From Luteolibacter rhizosphaerae (lineage in GTDB: Bacteria; Verrucomicrobiota; Verrucomicrobiia; Verrucomicrobiales; Akkermansiaceae): 60,799 bases of DNA. The position numbers and the translations under genes were made by a program. A model generated the notes under the pieces. The model saw nothing but the letters and a program-made list of their open reading frames with translations, searched no databases and was not told the DNA's origin. This document shows positions 50,339-58,693 of the stretch, piece after piece. The stretch is from the NCBI RefSeq assembly GCF_025950095.1, contig NZ_JAPDDR010000020.1, positions 1-60,799 on the forward strand, given 5' to 3'. Each line of letters starts with the position of its first letter. Position 1 is the first letter of the stretch.

Positions 50339-50441
50339 TTGAGGATCCAGGTAACGGTGGAACCAAGCCCGGGGATTGGAATCCGCCTTCCATTGACTCT
50401 CCCGGCATGCCGCGACTACTGTTCCGGACATTCACCGATTC

Positions 50442-51176
50442 ATGAAGCGAAGCACCGCGACGATTCTCCCCACCGGAGCCCTGCGCTGGTCCACGGCCTG
50501 CATCCTCGCCGGCCTCGGCCTGAGCGGCTGCGAACGCAACTACGTGGCCACCGCCAAGGACCAGCAGATGGCGGAAACCCAGAAGCGGATCGAAACGCTC
50601 GATGCGCAGAAGGCGAAGCTCATGGGCGGCGAGGTGCCGAACAATCTCTACATTGAAGGCGTGGGCTACTACCACTCGCTCGCCCGCGATTTCTTCCCGC
50701 ATCCCTACGGCTACGAGCATCAGGGCAAATGGTTCGTGAACGGCACTTGGGCGACCCAAGCTCCCGTGGAGAATGAATCCTCGAGCAAGCCCACGCCTGA
50801 AGCGCTCAAGAAAGTGCAAGCCGCGCTCGAACGCGAACAGCAGTTGCTCGCCGCGCAGTCGAAGAATGGCAGCGCCACCCACGGCAGCGGCTTCGGCATG
50901 GGCAATGCCCTGCTGATGTACTGGCTGCTGGCCGGAAACCGCGGCGGCTTCACCCACGGTCCCGGCTTCCAGCGCGCCTCCGCCCAAGCACCCGCATGGC
51001 AGGGCGAGGTGGAACGCCAGCGCGGCAACGTGAATTCCTACGCCTCCGCGAATCCCGGCTACCGCCGCATGGTGGAGCAGAGCCGCGCCACCGGCACGCC
51101 GGTACGCTCGGGTCAATCGGTGCGCGGCGGCTTCGGCTCCAGCCGCAGCGGCGGTGGATTCTCTTCCGGCACCTGA
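50442..51176 (+). CDS. YgiB-like lipoprotein (DUF1190-like context)
   Basis: 244 residues; lipobox LSGC at about residue 30 after an unusual long N-terminal extension (MKRSTATILPTGALRWSTACILAGLGLSGC). A helical stretch (KDQQMAETQKRIETLDAQKAKLMGG) and a Tyr-rich part follow, then a short Gly/Met segment (FGMGNALLMYWLLAGNRGGF) and a Ser/Gly-rich end (RGGFGSSRSGGGFSSG). The Cys-Glu after the signal, the small hydrophobic segment and the Gly-rich RGGFG tail parallel E. coli YgiB (DUF1190). The next gene starts one base before this gene ends. Confidence 0.75.
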   Translation: MKRSTATILPTGALRWSTACILAGLGLSGCERNYVATAKDQQMAETQKRIETLDAQKAKLMGGEVPNNLYIEGVGYYHSLARDFFPHPYGYEHQGKWFVNGTWATQAPVENESSSKPTPEALKKVQAALEREQQLLAAQSKNGSATHGSGFGMGNALLMYWLLAGNRGGFTHGPGFQRASAQAPAWQGEVERQRGNVNSYASANPGYRRMVEQSRATGTPVRSGQSVRGGFGSSRSGGGFSSGT

Positions 51177-52312
51177 TGAAAACTCCGGTGCGTTTGGAAG
51201 TCCGGCCGCCACGCAGCGGCTGGCAGGAGCGCGTGGAATCCGCCGGCCTGACTTGGCACGGCGCCGGGGGCGAGCCCTACTGGACGGAGGACCGCAATCT
51301 GGTCTTCACGCTCGAGGCCGCCGAGGTGCTGGAGGCTGCCGCGAACGAGCTCCACGCGATGTGCCTGCAGGCCTGCGACGAGATCTCGCGCCGCGGCTGG
51401 TGGGACCGCCTCGCCATCCCGGAGGCCGCCATCGGCATGGTGCAGGCCTCCTGGCTGGTGGGCGACAAATCGCTCTACGGCCGCTTCGATCTCGCTTGGG
51501 ACGGCACCGGCACGCCCAAGCTGTTAGAGTATAACGCGGACACCCCCACCTCCCTGCTGGAGGCAGCGGTGATCCAGTGGCAGTGGCTGGAAGACGTGGC
51601 CCCGCAGAGCGATCAGCTGAACTCGATCCACGAGGCACTGATCGAGCGCTGGCAGCTTTTTCCCGAGTCCCGCATCCACCTCGCCTGCAAGTGGGACCAC
51701 CTGGAAGACCGCCAGACCATCGCCTACCTCGCGGAAACCGCGGAGCAGGCCGGCAAGGAAGTGGAGCTGATGGACATCGGCGAGATCGGCTTCTCCGAGA
51801 GCGGCCGCTTCACCGACATGAACGAACGCCCGATCGAGCGGCTCTTCAAGCTCTACCCTTGGGAGTGGATGGCGGAGGAGCCCTTCTTCGCGGAGATCGG
51901 CCGCGAGCGCGAACGCTTCACCGAACCGGCCTGGAAGATGATGCTCTCGAACAAAGGCATCCTGCCCATCCTCTGGGAGCTGAACCCCGGCCACCCCTTG
52001 CTACTACGTTCATCGTACAACATGGAGGGCCTTGGCGGTGCCGACCGCTGGGTCGAGAAGCCCTTCTTCGGCCGCGAAGGCAATGGCGTCACCATCCGCT
52101 CCCGCGCCTACCACTCCCCGCCGCCCCTGCCCTCGCAGGACGGCCCCATGGTCTATCAGGAGCACGCCCGCCTCTTCGAGTCCGGCGGCCAGCACGTCGT
52201 CTGGGGTCTCTGGATGGTCGGCGACGAGTGCCGCGGCCTCTCCGCCCGCGCCGACAGCAGCCCCGTGACCGGCAATCTCAGCCGCTTCCTCCCCCACCGG
52301 ATCGAAGTTTGA
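51176..52312 (+). CDS. Glutathionylspermidine-synthase-family protein (YgiC/YjfC-like)
   Basis: 378 residues with the ATP-grasp signature segments of the GSP-synthase family: LLEYNADTPTSLLEAAVIQWQWL, NKGILPILWELNPGHPLLLRSSYNM, WVEKPFFGREGNGVTI, VYQEHARLFESGGQHVVWGLWMVGDECRGLSARADSSPVTGNLSRFLPHRI. These residues are the ATP and Mg sites. YgiC-type enzymes are thought to ligate a peptide or amine to an unknown partner; only some family members make glutathionylspermidine. It is translated with the lipoprotein gene (1-bp overlap), the same pairing as ygiB-ygiC in E. coli. Confidence 0.92.
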   Translation: MKTPVRLEVRPPRSGWQERVESAGLTWHGAGGEPYWTEDRNLVFTLEAAEVLEAAANELHAMCLQACDEISRRGWWDRLAIPEAAIGMVQASWLVGDKSLYGRFDLAWDGTGTPKLLEYNADTPTSLLEAAVIQWQWLEDVAPQSDQLNSIHEALIERWQLFPESRIHLACKWDHLEDRQTIAYLAETAEQAGKEVELMDIGEIGFSESGRFTDMNERPIERLFKLYPWEWMAEEPFFAEIGRERERFTEPAWKMMLSNKGILPILWELNPGHPLLLRSSYNMEGLGGADRWVEKPFFGREGNGVTIRSRAYHSPPPLPSQDGPMVYQEHARLFESGGQHVVWGLWMVGDECRGLSARADSSPVTGNLSRFLPHRIEV

Positions 52313-52342
52313 AAACTACAGACAAAAACAGACAAAAATCCC

Positions 52343-52370
52343 TTGCGCCGGGCAAACTTCCGGGTAGGTT
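52343..52370 (+). promoter_or_regulatory. Promoter of the initiator tRNA gene
   Basis: TTGCGC (52343-52348), 16-nt spacer, TAGGTT (52365-52370), 34 nt before the tRNA, with a GC-rich stretch (CGCGGCCCGC) after the -10 as in growth-rate-controlled stable RNA promoters. Confidence 0.6.
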
Positions 52371-52404
52371 CGCGGCCCGCGCCGAAAGGCGCACCACACA
52401 AAAT

Positions 52405-52481
<77 letters not shown>

Positions 52482-52486
52482 CTTTC

Positions 52487-52523
52487 AAAGCCCTGTGACT
52501 CAAAGAGTTGCAGGGCTTTTTAT
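52487..52523 (+). terminator. Terminator after the tRNA
   Basis: AAAGCCCTG (52487-52495) pairs with CAGGGCTTT (52511-52519); the intervening ACTC-AAA-GAGT adds an inner stem, and TTTTTATT follows. It begins 6 nt after the CCA end. Confidence 0.85.
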
Positions 52524-52710
52524 TACGTTAGCACGTGCTCGCGGGTCTGGCTTCATCATGCATCGAAATGCGGGCTTATGCCGGACCTATTGCGCGGTTA
52601 GTTGCGCGGAACCAGATCGTTGGAGACCGGGGGAAATTTGGGTCGCCATGAACGGGCCGTATGATTCGAAAATGCGTCGCAAGCTCCTGAAAGCGTGCTA
52701 ACTGGGGGCA

Positions 52711-53502
52711 ATGGAGGAAGAAAATAGTGAGCCTCGAGATACAAAGTGGAAACAATACCGTCGCTTTCAGGACAGAATTGAGCACTATGTTTTACCAGAC
52801 GTAGAGGCATTCCAAGAAAAAGATAGTTGGCGCTCCGGCTTCTTAGTCTGGAACGTCCCTACAAAGACATTCTCGGCGTATTCCTTACCTTTCAATTACA
52901 AGTTCACCCAACTCGCAAAGGGGAACTATTTAGACCTTGAGGAAAGCCCTCTCGACACTGACGAATCACCAAAATCATTCTTTCTCATGCTACTAGCATC
53001 TAGGGGTTTCGGCGTAGAAGGCATACCTACCCATTCACCAAATGTGGCGAGAAGGTGGCGCCAGTATGCCATCGCAAGGGAACTTGTCGAACTTGAGCGG
53101 GACCTCGAAGCCCCCCTTAGCGAGGACTATAAGCGAACTAGGCTGTCGATGGCTGATAATGAGACTGAATTCAATCGATACGTAGGCGAAAAGCTTACTG
53201 AGATGCTTCGCGGCAGCACCGCTTCAGCCGATTTCCGCTGCGTTGCACAATGGATAGGTCGGATTGAGCATTTAGAAAAAGAAGGAATTCCCGCGGCATA
53301 CCAAGCTTTCTTTCGATCTGTTGAAGAAGCAGCGGGAAAAGCGCTCGCACGTGGCGATTACCCACCTTTGCCAACGAAGAAGGCGGTTCGAGACATCTTC
53401 GTCGGGACCTCGCTAGGTACAGATAAATCGTTCGGCGACATCTGCAAATTGCTGCGGTTCAACTGGCTTCCTTGGGACCGTCCAGGCCCAAGGAGATCAT
53501 AA
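52711..53502 (+). CDS. Unknown 263-aa protein, first gene of the mobile-element operon
   Basis: MEEENSEPRDTKWKQYRRFQDRIEHYVLPDVEAFQEKD... No signal or membrane segment; mixed charge, with a helix-rich middle (RRWRQYAIARELVELERDLEAPL) and a second helical part (FRCVAQWIGRIEHLEKEGIPAAYQAF). A/T content is higher than in the core genes. I recognise no family. The next gene begins one base after its stop, so it is transcribed with the excisionase-like, DUF3102, primase and DUF3987 genes. Could be a replication accessory, a regulator or a defence or cargo protein. Confidence 0.75.
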   Translation: MEEENSEPRDTKWKQYRRFQDRIEHYVLPDVEAFQEKDSWRSGFLVWNVPTKTFSAYSLPFNYKFTQLAKGNYLDLEESPLDTDESPKSFFLMLLASRGFGVEGIPTHSPNVARRWRQYAIARELVELERDLEAPLSEDYKRTRLSMADNETEFNRYVGEKLTEMLRGSTASADFRCVAQWIGRIEHLEKEGIPAAYQAFFRSVEEAAGKALARGDYPPLPTKKAVRDIFVGTSLGTDKSFGDICKLLRFNWLPWDRPGPRRS

Positions 53503-53503
53503 G

Positions 53504-53794
53504 GTGCTTAGACTCCATTTGAGCGGGTCCAATTCGGACGGAGTTCGGTGCATCGTGGAGGCGATGAAAGCAAATCGAACGCTCGTAGGAGCAGAAGCGT
53601 GCATCTCAATAGTTTTTCCGGATCAACCCTCCCGTCCGAGTCTGCGCAGCTTCAGGGAATGGCAGGCGCGGGGCTACTTCCCCTTTGTTCGGGTCGGACG
53701 CCGTACATTTTTCGATCCCGAAGAAGTTCGCTCGGCTCTTGATCGCCGTTTCCGCATCAACGCCAATCCAGCCCAAGGAGGGGAGCAGCCGTGA
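53504..53794 (+). CDS. Excisionase/AlpA-like small DNA-binding protein
   Basis: 96 residues from a GTG at 53504 with AAGGAG 8 nt upstream. The C-terminal half (PSLRSFREWQARGYFPFVRVGRRTFFDPEEVRSALDRRFRI) is the winged-helix pattern of AlpA/excisionase proteins, in which the 'WxxxGxxPxxRxGRRxxFDxxEV' block binds DNA. An internal ATG at 53564 also has a GGAGG nearby. It probably regulates excision or the element's own transcription. The next gene overlaps its end by 4 bp. Confidence 0.75.
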   Translation: MLRLHLSGSNSDGVRCIVEAMKANRTLVGAEACISIVFPDQPSRPSLRSFREWQARGYFPFVRVGRRTFFDPEEVRSALDRRFRINANPAQGGEQP

Positions 53795-54561
53795 GCGCAA
53801 ACCCAGCGATCGGCGGCAACGAAGGCCCGTCACCTGTAGGCAAGCTGACAGAGGCCCACAGCATCATTCCCAGCCCGGACTCGGTCCAACTGCCTGCAAA
53901 TGATCCCGAAACAATCAGGAAATTAGCTTGGTTCAGCGAAGAGGCGGACCGGGCCTTGGCCACATCTCAAGATCAGGCACAGAGCGTAGTTGAGTACGCA
54001 AGAAAGTGCGGGGAATTTCTGAACAGGGCTAAGGACCATCTACCCCACGGTGAATTCCAGAAATGGCTTCAGCAAAATTTCAAAGGATCAGCTCGCACGG
54101 CGCACAACTACAGGCGACTCGCCTCAAACTGGCAGAGCATTGCCGATCTGCCATTTGAATCCGTTGCGAGTGCAATCGCGCTAATTCGCTTCGGAGACTC
54201 TCCTCCTGAAGAAGTCAACTTGGAGCAGGCCGGCCATGAGAAGCGAACTCCAGCGGAGGATGACGGGGCAAACGCGGCATCTGGACGGGGAGAAAGCTGT
54301 TGGGAGGCGGATTCGGTGGCCCCATTGATTGCGCGAGATGGCGATGCACAGACACTACCGTCATCTGAATCATTGCGGGCATCTGGCAACAAAGCCGCGG
54401 CCGTAATTGTGCTTCTGAAGAAGCATCTCAAGGCGGGGCCGACGGAGGCCATACGAGAGGAGCTTCGAGAGGTGCAAGAATTTTGCCGTCAGGAACTTTC
54501 GAAGTTGGGTTCGGCCATCGAGTCAGAGCCGGGAGCGCCACCGATTTCGGGATCGCTTTGA
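53791..54561 (+). CDS. DUF3102 protein
   Basis: 256 residues from a GTG. Residues 60-115 (ARKCGEFLNRAKDHLPHGEFQKWLQQNFKGSARTAHNYRRLASNW) match DUF3102, a helical domain found in phage and mobile-element proteins ('G..L..AK..LpHGeF..WL...f..S.RTA..Y..LA'). The rest is Ser/Gly/Glu rich and less ordered. Function unknown, commonly next to primases or partition genes. It shares the strand and overlaps (GTGA) with the gene before it; 27 bp separate it from the primase gene. Confidence 0.82.
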   Translation: MSANPAIGGNEGPSPVGKLTEAHSIIPSPDSVQLPANDPETIRKLAWFSEEADRALATSQDQAQSVVEYARKCGEFLNRAKDHLPHGEFQKWLQQNFKGSARTAHNYRRLASNWQSIADLPFESVASAIALIRFGDSPPEEVNLEQAGHEKRTPAEDDGANAASGRGESCWEADSVAPLIARDGDAQTLPSSESLRASGNKAAAVIVLLKKHLKAGPTEAIREELREVQEFCRQELSKLGSAIESEPGAPPISGSL

Positions 54562-54588
54562 ACATCAAACCTCCCCCCACCACATGTC

Positions 54589-55560
54589 GTGGCCGGGCAG
54601 GTCGCGCATGCGAGGATGCCAACTGAGAACTCAAAAAACATGATCGAAACCAGACTTCCGCAATGGTTGTTAACTTTGATCGCCGCGGTGCCAAACGCCG
54701 GCAGGGGCGTTCACCTGTGGCTCTTCAAGGTCGCCCGCCAGCTGCACGCTCACCTGCACGAAGAAGACATCGTGCGAGTTCTCATGAATGCATGCCAAGG
54801 CTGCGGCCGGTATGTGTCACCGCACGAAATTCGCGACGCAGTGGTAAACTCCCGGAGAATCTCGTGGCAGCCTCCCGGGTTGAGAAAGTCCGTAAATCGG
54901 GAATTCAAGGCAGCCTGGCCAGATGTCGATCCGAACCTCCGCCGTAACGCGATATTCAGCACTGGGATAGATGGTGTAGCGGACTTGTGGTCCGCATCGC
55001 CCACCATCTGCACCCTTGACTCATTAAACGCGGAGTCGGTCATTGACCGAATTTTCCCGAATAATCCCCTCCTATGCATTGGCCAGACGAACGCTGATTT
55101 CGCCACAGCTCCGAGAGAGGACTTCCGCGGGAAGCTTTCCCGGATGTCCCTGATCGTCCCGAGTTCCATGTCGGCCCTCACAGGAAAGAGGAAAAAGGAC
55201 GGGAAAGTTTCTGCCCACACTCTGGAGAATACTGGCCCGAGGCACTACCTGGTGACTGAATTTGATCAAGGTCCCAAGGGTGAGCAGGCAGCTTTAATTT
55301 GGCATTTGAAGCAGTTTGCGCCCCTGACCGCTGTCATCTGCTCAGGAGGTAAATCATTGCATGCTTGGTGGAACTGCCACGGTGTGGACGAAGCCAAAGT
55401 TCGGATCTTCATGCGCTACGCGGTGATTCTGGGTGCCGATCCGGCCACTTGGACACGATCCCAATTCGTAAGGCTACCCCAAGGCTGGCGTGCTGATAGG
55501 AAGGCGTTGCAGGAAGTGGTCTATTTCGATCACACAAAGGTGGAGGGGCTGACGCCATGA
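54589..55560 (+). CDS. Primase-like protein (PriCT-like plus AEP-like motifs)
   Basis: 323 residues from GTG 54589; an ATG at 54616 or 54640 is also possible, and no SD decides. Residues 38-90 (AGRGVHLWLFKVARQLHAHLHEEDIVRVLMNACQGCGRYVSPHEIRDAV) resemble the PriCT-1 helical module. Later motifs fit archaeo-eukaryotic primases: EFDQG (224-228, acidic pair), SGGKSLHAW (252-260) and RLPQGWR (295-301). It would prime DNA synthesis of the element. The end overlaps the next gene by 4 bp (ATGA), so primase and DUF3987 protein are translated together, as in fused prim-helicases of other elements. Confidence 0.8.
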   Translation: MAGQVAHARMPTENSKNMIETRLPQWLLTLIAAVPNAGRGVHLWLFKVARQLHAHLHEEDIVRVLMNACQGCGRYVSPHEIRDAVVNSRRISWQPPGLRKSVNREFKAAWPDVDPNLRRNAIFSTGIDGVADLWSASPTICTLDSLNAESVIDRIFPNNPLLCIGQTNADFATAPREDFRGKLSRMSLIVPSSMSALTGKRKKDGKVSAHTLENTGPRHYLVTEFDQGPKGEQAALIWHLKQFAPLTAVICSGGKSLHAWWNCHGVDEAKVRIFMRYAVILGADPATWTRSQFVRLPQGWRADRKALQEVVYFDHTKVEGLTP

Positions 55561-57044
55561 GCACTAGCGATTGGATTGCGCCGCCAGGCGTAGGCCTCGA
55601 TAAGGCTGGTGATGAGGACGCCATCCCTAACTTCCCGATGCATTGCCTCCCTGGAGCCGCGGGCGCAATGGCAGAAGAAATCGCTCGCGTCACAACGTCG
55701 CAAAGCAATGTCTTGGCGGGTGCATCGGTGCTGGGGTTCCTTTCCGCAGCGGTGGGTGCCGGCTTCGAGATCGGTACCGGCGCGGAGAGAGTCACGAAAC
55801 CGAATCTTTTTGTCATGATCATAGCCCAATCGGGCACAGGCAAAGGTGAGGCATTCAAGCTTGCGGGAAAGCCATTCGAGGATGCCGAAGCTAGGGAAAT
55901 TGAGCGCTTTGAGATGCTGATCCGACCCGGCTTAATTTCCGAGTTAAGCGTAGCGGAGAAGAGAGCAAAAAGGTTATGCACCCGCGCGGCCCAAAATTCG
56001 GATCTACATCTCCGGAACTCGGCTATGGAGGAATATAAAAAGGCTGAGGAAGAGCGGGTGGCGTTGCAACGGAAACTTGAATCCGCCCCACGTTATAAAG
56101 TGGGAGATGTAACGAAGGAGGCGCTTGCAATGGTGATGCAGGGGCAGCCTGGCGAGGCCGTCGCTAGCCTCTCTAGCGAGGCCCGCGGGATTTTCTCAAT
56201 CGTGAAAGGGCGGTACGGAAAGGAAGGGGGTGACGAAGATTTCTATTGTTCAGCCTATTCCGGCGACAGCCTTGCGGTTGATCGTGTGGGGCGTCCACGT
56301 GTCGTTCTTCGTAAACCATGCCTGTCGGTTCTTTGGATGGTGCAACCCGATGCCGCCCGGCGTGCGTTTGGGGACGAGACATTGACTGAGTCCGGCTTGC
56401 TGCCGCGATTTCTGATCGTTGATCCGAAGGTAGAACCGAAAGAGCGCCAGGGTGAAGTGAGTGGCATTTCCAAAGATGTGATGGATGGCTGGAACAGCCT
56501 GGTGGGGGACCTTCTAATCTACCGGCGGGGCGGAGAAGAACCGATGAGGGCTACAGCATCCGCGGAGGCAGCTGCAATTCTCCAGGAATATGAGAACGAA
56601 TGCATCCGCGCACGGCGGCGTGGCGGGGCTTTGCATGACATGGCTCCATACGTCGCTAGATGGTCGGAAAACGCTTGGAAGGTCGCCTTGGTCCTACATG
56701 CCGCTCGCCACGGAGGGCTTGCTCATTCTTTTCCTTTAGCGGCTGAAACTGCCCGTGATGCGGTAGAGCTGGTCAAATGGTTCTCGGAGCGCCAGCTTGA
56801 AGTGCTGTCCGCCGGCAGGACCGAGATGCTACGGAAGAGGCTTGTGGCACTTTTGGCAGTTTTGACAGAGAACGCTGGTGAAGTTTCGCTTCGGGAGCTG
56901 CGACGTTCCCATGCGTTCGACGAGTCGGAGGTTAGACGACTTTATGAGAGATTCGGTCAATCTTTCCAAATCGTTGAGAAGCGAGGAACGGGAGGAAGAC
57001 CTTCCATGGTGGCTACAACGAAGCGCCCACTCGAAGATGTGTAA
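55557..57044 (+). CDS. DUF3987 protein (P-loop, helicase/ATPase-like)
   Basis: 495 residues. A P-loop AQSGTGKGE is at 90-98 in the DUF3987 setting (VLAGASVLGFLSAAVGAGF before it, PNLFVMIIAQSGTGKGEAFKLAGKPFEDAE). Later SLSSEARGIFSIVKGRYGKEGGDEDFYCSAYSGDSLAVDRVGR and CLSVLWMVQPDAARRAFGDETLTESGLLPRFLIVD are the other family blocks. It ends with a winged-helix-like part (RLVALLAVLTENAGEVSLRELRRSHAFDESEVRRLYE). DUF3987 proteins act beside primases as replication ATPases of mobile elements. A 'PRYKVGDVTKEAL' segment precedes the conserved catalytic block. Confidence 0.9.
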   Translation: MSTSDWIAPPGVGLDKAGDEDAIPNFPMHCLPGAAGAMAEEIARVTTSQSNVLAGASVLGFLSAAVGAGFEIGTGAERVTKPNLFVMIIAQSGTGKGEAFKLAGKPFEDAEAREIERFEMLIRPGLISELSVAEKRAKRLCTRAAQNSDLHLRNSAMEEYKKAEEERVALQRKLESAPRYKVGDVTKEALAMVMQGQPGEAVASLSSEARGIFSIVKGRYGKEGGDEDFYCSAYSGDSLAVDRVGRPRVVLRKPCLSVLWMVQPDAARRAFGDETLTESGLLPRFLIVDPKVEPKERQGEVSGISKDVMDGWNSLVGDLLIYRRGGEEPMRATASAEAAAILQEYENECIRARRRGGALHDMAPYVARWSENAWKVALVLHAARHGGLAHSFPLAAETARDAVELVKWFSERQLEVLSAGRTEMLRKRLVALLAVLTENAGEVSLRELRRSHAFDESEVRRLYERFGQSFQIVEKRGTGGRPSMVATTKRPLEDV

Positions 57045-57192
57045 CTCAGCCCAGTCAGCTCAAAAATGGATCCTTCAGTGTCTCCCTGCCAAAAATGCCA
57101 AAACAGCCAAAAGATAAACTGGAGACCATGTGACCGGAGTCGTCGCCGATGCGGTGCAACAGGCATGCCAAGGAGCCAGGCGCCTCTAACCA

Positions 57193-57456
57193 CTCGATGC
57201 GATCCGCAAGCGCTATTTCCCAAACCTCCAACCTCGCTTTAAGGCCCTGCGGGAGGCGCAGGACAAGGCGGCGGGAGACCTGCACCGGTCCGCGACTGCG
57301 ATGTCGCCCTCCGCTTCTTGCTCATTCCGGGCAGCTGCAGGGGAAAGCAGATCCCTGAGAAACAAACCTAGGGATCAATCTGAATCTCCAATCTTGACCC
57401 CCGCAACCGGCCTCATAAGATCCTTTCCGATCAGCCATCCGCTGATCCGGGATTGA
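57193..57456 (+). pseudogene. Possible decayed gene remnant
   Basis: A stop-free stretch (LDAIRKRYFPNLQPRFKAL...) of 87 codons without a start codon in its first 35 codons, right after an in-frame stop. The first 35 residues look protein-like, the later part does not. From 57045 to 57192 I see no gene either. Confidence 0.25.
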
Positions 57457-57471
57457 TACCCCGTTTATCGA

Positions 57472-57588
57472 CGCCGAGGTGTCGGCGAAAAACAACACCC
57501 CGAGCCAAATGGCCCGGGGGATGGCGGTGGATGTCCAGCCGTGCGGTTCGCCGCGCGGTAAAGACCGCCATTCCGTTTCGATAACGGA
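57472..57588 (-). ncRNA. Candidate structured RNA or origin: cluster of hairpins
   Basis: Four to five abutting hairpins: CGCCGA/TCGGCG (57472-57487); CCCCG-A-GCC/GGC-C-CGGGG (57498-57519); outer ATGGCGGT/ACCGCCAT (57521-57528 with 57564-57571) enclosing an 8-bp stem with a TTCG loop (57539-57558); TCCGTT/AACGGA (57572-57588). Read on the minus strand the second hairpin is followed by TGTTGTTTTT, so an RNA made from the minus strand and ended there is likely. No gene of the plus strand needs a terminator at this place. It could also be a replication origin. Confidence 0.5.
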
Positions 57589-57648
57589 GTATCAACCCCC
57601 GGTCCACCAGGATCGGGGCCGGGGATTGGATGGCAACCTTCCAACTCT

Positions 57649-58143
57649 ATGAAAATCACGCCCTTCGCGATGTTGGCACTTCTTGCGAGCAGTCCCCTCT
57701 CCCATGGCCAAGCTGAAAAGCAGCCAAGCACCCCTACTAAGTCCGCGACCGCCTCGAAGGGACCGCAGCTCCCTAAAACCATCACGGCCGATCAGGTAAA
57801 GGAGGTGTGGGTGAAGAAGCTGGTTCCCCCTAAGACTCTGGATCCGAAGTATCATCAAACGATCAAAGAGTTCAAAAAATACTTGGCCGACATCAAGGCC
57901 GGCAAGATGGATCTGGAGGCGAAGGAAACAGCTGCCACGTATAATCGAAATCGGGCCATGAAGGATGGCGATACCGCAGCGGCATCAATCTACGAGGCGG
58001 AACTGGAGCGCCTCTCAGCGGCTAGGATCGCCACTGCGACGCGTAAGCAAGAAGAAGGTGAAGCGCTCCGGCTAAGAACCCAACTAATGGACATCAGCTC
58101 CAAACTCGGGAATCTGGAGAGCGAGATTCGAATCAGTCGGTGA
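57649..58143 (+). CDS. Small secreted coiled-coil protein
   Basis: 164 residues; signal peptide MKITPFAMLALLASSPLSHGQ. A short Thr/Ser/Pro stretch is followed by long helices (DPKYHQTIKEFKKYLADIKAGKMDLEAKETAATYNRNRAMKDGD..., EALRLRTQLMDISSKLGNLESEI) that look like a coiled coil. No known family. It stands alone between the hairpin cluster and a gene-poor stretch, so its link to the mobile element is unclear; it could be cargo. Confidence 0.65.
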   Translation: MKITPFAMLALLASSPLSHGQAEKQPSTPTKSATASKGPQLPKTITADQVKEVWVKKLVPPKTLDPKYHQTIKEFKKYLADIKAGKMDLEAKETAATYNRNRAMKDGDTAAASIYEAELERLSAARIATATRKQEEGEALRLRTQLMDISSKLGNLESEIRISR

Positions 58144-58693
58144 TTACTCGATCTCCTCTACCCTCTGAGCCCGACAGAGGCTTGAAAGGAAGCCTCCAAG
58201 GCCATTTGCACGGTCAGAGTCGCTAGTGAGCCTCTCAGATGGCAGCAGCGTGCTCGAAACGCGACTCGCGGCAGGCTTCCTCCCGCGCTCGCGCGCACGC
58301 GCGAGGGCTGCATCTTCAGATCCGAAGAACTGCTGGCATCACTACGGGCATCGTAAGTGGCTTCCTCTTGGCACCTCGATGGATCCGCCGGAGTTTATGC
58401 AAACGGTGGTGGGATACCTTGGCGGGGGGCTTCTCGGGCGCGCAGAGTTTCAGTCCCAAGCGTAGGCAAACCTCAGTGATCTGCAAACGTGGTGCATGGG
58501 CTCGCGTGGCAGTCCAAAGACTGCATGCTCCGACCTTTAATGCAGCGTGGGTCCAAAAAATCGGTGCCCCCGAGACCCAATCACGGCACGCTTTTCCCGT
58601 TGCGAAACGAAGCAGTATTAGGGCCCACGAAACCAAGTGTTAATTTGGACCTTTGGTGATTGATTCTTCGATTCATCCTCCGATCCTAACGCG
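58144..58693. other. Intergenic stretch without a supportable gene
   Basis: Short frames on both strands here have no RBS and unusual composition (a long Arg/Ala-rich one on the plus strand, a Trp/Cys/His-rich one on the minus strand). One small hairpin, GAGGCTT/AAGCCTC (58177-58196), stands after the secreted coiled-coil gene without a T-run. I see nothing else. Confidence 0.6.

Noticed and set aside
52495..52701. Short plus-strand frame in the tRNA terminator and beyond
   Set aside because: It begins inside the terminator stem and has no RBS or family pattern.
58239..58643. 134-codon plus-strand frame before the recombinase
   Set aside because: Arg/Ala/Ser-heavy composition, no RBS, no motif; the opposite strand is equally open.
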